Source: Dactylorhiza incarnata (lineage: Eukaryota; Streptophyta; Magnoliopsida; Asparagales; Orchidaceae). Taken from it: 64,000 nucleotides of DNA. Position numbers and translations under genes: made by a program. The notes beneath the pieces are model-generated. The model was not told the origin of the DNA and did no database searches. It saw nothing but the letters and a program-made list of their open reading frames with translations. Within the stretch, counting starts at the first letter, position 1. Each line of letters starts with the position of its first letter. The stretch lies in contig JAWHQI010000028.1 in the NCBI GenBank assembly GCA_033032865.1, positions 6,653,001 through 6,717,000 on the forward strand, written 5' to 3'. Below, piece by piece: positions 61,350 through 64,000 of the stretch.

Positions 61350-64000
61350 TGTAACACCCTGCCAGTACAAATAATATAACAGTAGGTCCGGCCGGGACCC
61401 CACGCCATTCTATACACACTAGCTAGGCATTATAAGGTGATAAACAGAAAAGAACAACAACTACACGAGAGTATAAAAAGCGTAAGCGGAAGCATTTGGA
61501 TTTAACATCTTTTAGAATTGTCCACAATCCCTGGAATGAAACAAATAGAGTTATGGCCTTAAGGCCTTACATTTAACAAATGTATAGAAACTCAAAACAT
61601 ACATCGGCACGCAGGCCGGCAAGACATGTAAAGCAGGAAAGAGGCTGGCCTTCAAGAGCCAACACATCAAAAGGGCCACCGCCCGCTATTTCCCGCTAGG
61701 CTCACCTCCACCTGCAACCAACATCCAATAAGAGGTAAGCGAGGGTCAGCTATGAGCTGACTACAAACCGCATAACAATCCCACACCCCGGCCATCTAGC
61801 CGGTTAAGGGGCGTGTCACCGCTAACCTGCAAGCAAGCCGTACATGCAACATGTAATAATATAAAGAAAGTGCAAACTACACTACACAAGGTGAGGTTTC
61901 AAGCACAATCAATCTTCTAGGTTGAGCATCATGTAAAAGGTAACCTAGGTATGCACATGATGTTGGTTGGTTCACCCAAAGGTTCCCCACAACCGCATAA
62001 GCAACCGCATGAAGCTAACATAACATCAATTCATCACAAACAATCCACCCTAAGGACATAGCCTTGGTGGGGAAAAAGGGCTTTTGATCGGTCTAGGTAA
62101 GACACCTTCCACGACCTCTCCCATGATCACACGACTTACATGAGGTATGAACCTCTCACCGATCTGCATGGAAATGGGTTCGGTTCAGCTTTGCCCGTGC
62201 TCTAACCGTCGCGATCTATCGCACGACGCGGGTACGCCTTCACCTTGGCCCGTAAGGGTTTAGCACATCAAGTGCCCACATAATTAAGCTACGCATCTAA
62301 TCCTTTCACACGGACTTAGACTTTGCAAATAACAACTAAGAAGGAGGTCCAAGACAACTCCTCTTCAAATCTAGTGGCGAAGGTTTGCATTCAACCACCC
62401 AAGCAAGGGGCTTTCGTTAGGCTCTCAAAAGGCACCTAAAACTCAAGTCCCGCAACACAATAGAAGATCTCACGGAGACATTCTTCGGCACGCATTCTAG
62501 GCCTAACCTAAATGCAACGTCGCAATCCAAGCATCACCGATCCGGGCTCACTGATGGCGCAAATCTCACACACCGCTATAGGCAGTAGCTCGACTGCGAC
62601 ACGAAACGGCAGTGTATCGATCGTTCAAGTAATATAAAACGAGGAGTAATCCCCGAGTATCAAATCTCTCAAGGAACACAGTAGGGTGGAGTTGACTATT
62701 GAGGAGGGACTTGAGATCGAAGTCCTTTCGAGCGGATGGATGCGGAAACGGGGATTTTGGATTGTGGAAAACAAAGAGGAAATGCTATGACTACTCCTAT
62801 GCAATGCCGCTATGCAATGCTTCGCTTGGCGGGATGGAGACTAGGCAGGCCTTGAGCGCGCTGCGTCGCAAGGGCGGATGGACGAGTAGGCAAACGGATC
62901 GAACTATGCAGGCCTTGAGCGCGCTGCTTCGTTAGGCGGGATGGAATACACGGGCCGCTATGCCATGCTTCGGTGGGCGGATGGGCGAGTAGGCTAACGG
63001 AAAGAGGGTCGTCGGCACCTCTTCGACAAGCATGCCACTAGCAATTTCTAATGCGGCACCGGGCACGGTGGAGGAGTGGAAAATGGATGGGGGCGCACCT
63101 CAATAACACAAATGAACTAAATAATTCCATAAACATGAAACAAACAATAATACACATGGTTCATAGCATTCATCATCTAAATAAAGAGATTACAACAAAT
63201 ATAACCACACAAGTAGAAGAAAAAGGCAAGAGATACGACCGAATCCGGAGTCTTGTTGTAGATTCACGGTAGGAAGCACCGGGTTGTCAATCCGCGTCCT
63301 AACTCGGTCCCAACTGTCGTCCGGGGTAGAGGAGGGCTGTCACACCTCCCAATGGACCCGTCTTCTCCAGCGATTTACAATCCGGCCACGTCGGATGCGA
63401 AGAACTTCTTCCTTGGCGATCAAAATAAGCGTAGAATCCTTTCCTTTAAGCCCTTGGATGATGGAGGAGGCCTAGGGGGTGAAAAACTGTGAAAAGGGCG
63501 AAAAACGGCGGACTGGACGGCGTTCCAATGTGTGATCCCGACCTAATTCGCGAGCAGGGCATTATATAGGCGCTGAATTAAACATTGCGCACGGTCATTG
63601 GCGCACGACCAGTGGTCGTGCGCACTAGAATTCTGTGATCGTGCGCCTGACTGGACGGAGCCTACAAGGGAAGAAATTTATAAAATACAATGTTCGCACG
63701 ACCAGTGACGCACGACCAATGGTCGTGCGCACTATCGAAAGTGGTCGTGCGATAAGCCAGACAGAACTCATAGAAAGGGGTGTTAAGTGCGCACGATCAA
63801 TGGCGCACGACCAGTGGTCGTGCGCAATAGAACCAGTGATCGTGCGCAGTGTTCCTGTGCAGAATTGTACCGGGAACACCTGCACGACTCCTGTTCCAGC
63901 GTACAACACCAATCTAGCCACTGAAGATGGCACTTAACAAAGCATGAAAACTAGTAACGAAGGTAAACAAGAGATAACACCAAAACGGGCCAAAAGTGTA
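61350..64000 (-). repeat. gypsy-D LTR (chromovirus type), runs off the window
   Basis: TGTAACACCCTGCC on the plus strand is the LTR terminus on the minus strand (ends GGTGTTACA, as in gypsy-A). The following 'taggtccggccgggacccca' is the reverse complement of a block near the end of gypsy-A LTRs, so the families are related but oppositely oriented. A minus-strand TATA box CTATATAA lies near 63553-63560. U3 lies to its right and holds inverted CGCACGACC/GGTCGTGCG arms (63590-63850). Short open frames here have no domains. Whether it is a solo LTR or the end of a full element cannot be seen. Confidence 0.75.
63590..63850. repeat. inverted CGCACGACC / GGTCGTGCG arms in gypsy-D U3
   Basis: Three blocks near 63600-63657, 63693-63751 and 63790-63848 each hold GCGCACGACC, two to four bases, GGTCGTGCGC, and then a further TG(A/G)TCGTGCG arm about 20 bp on. 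The period is about 95 bp. They lie just upstream of the minus-strand TATA box. Confidence 0.85.

Noticed and set aside
62699..63937. Short frames of 60-102 codons on both strands
   Set aside because: Inside the gypsy-D LTR; several are generated by its inverted CGCACGACC arms.

Overview
This is a plant nuclear window that is almost entirely nested LTR retrotransposons. The families point to a flowering plant, probably a eudicot: SIRE/Maximus-type Ty1-copia elements with an extra ORF behind RNase H, Tekay/Del-type Ty3-gypsy chromoviruses whose LTRs begin TGTAAC(A/G)CCC, Tat-type gypsy remnants, Athila-like non-autonomous elements primed by tRNA-Asp, and a 451-bp TRIM. I see no rRNA, no tRNA gene, no CRISPR array and no convincing intact host gene. 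The only host-gene candidate is a possible untranslated first exon at the extreme left (minus strand, about 967-1475). The species cannot be told from the sequence.

Layout. 1-2141: possible host 5' exon and intron, then AT-rich low-complexity DNA. 2142-4780: minus-strand Athila-like non-autonomous element with a tRNA-Asp primer site. 4794-7813: GC palindrome array, Tat-type LTR, and scrambled gag/protease remnants on the plus strand. 7814-19321: SIRE-A (plus), a copia element whose 5' LTR end, primer site and gag start were deleted and whose gag holds a Tat-type solo LTR (10418-11546). 19456-20175: two tandem-repeat arrays. 20360-21829: minus-strand Tat-associated ORF with an 84-bp intron. 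21860-32933: gypsy-A (plus), interrupted in gag by a 3,053-bp solo LTR with TTATA target duplication (23697-26749). 32934-35049: minus-strand copia fragment F, itself carrying the TRIM (34115-34565). 35050-56753: gypsy-B (minus), split by complete SIRE-B (38317-49615, target duplication AATTT) and by an Athila-like non-autonomous element (about 50831-55756). 56754-61349: gypsy-C (plus), cut in early pol by the LTR of gypsy-D (minus, 61350 to the window end).

How the pieces relate. Nesting gives a relative order: fragment F is older than gypsy-A, gypsy-B and the TRIM that landed in it; gypsy-B is older than SIRE-B, the Athila-like element and gypsy-C; gypsy-C is older than gypsy-D; gypsy-A is older than solo LTR E; SIRE-A is older than its Tat solo LTR. 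By-eye LTR differences of about 2% in both SIRE elements mark them as fairly recent. Most gag-pol frames are broken by single nonsense changes rather than indels.

Most worth a second look: the uninterrupted 884-codon ORF2 of SIRE-B beside a broken gag-pol; the different, coiled-coil ORF2 of SIRE-A; arrays of short palindromes, each with a different sequence, in the LTRs of nearly every family; the motif TTCGTCGA recurring in unrelated elements; an intron joining gag to protease in gypsy-A; and a 17-copy TTCTCGAGAA array with about 21-bp spacing in the gypsy-C leader.
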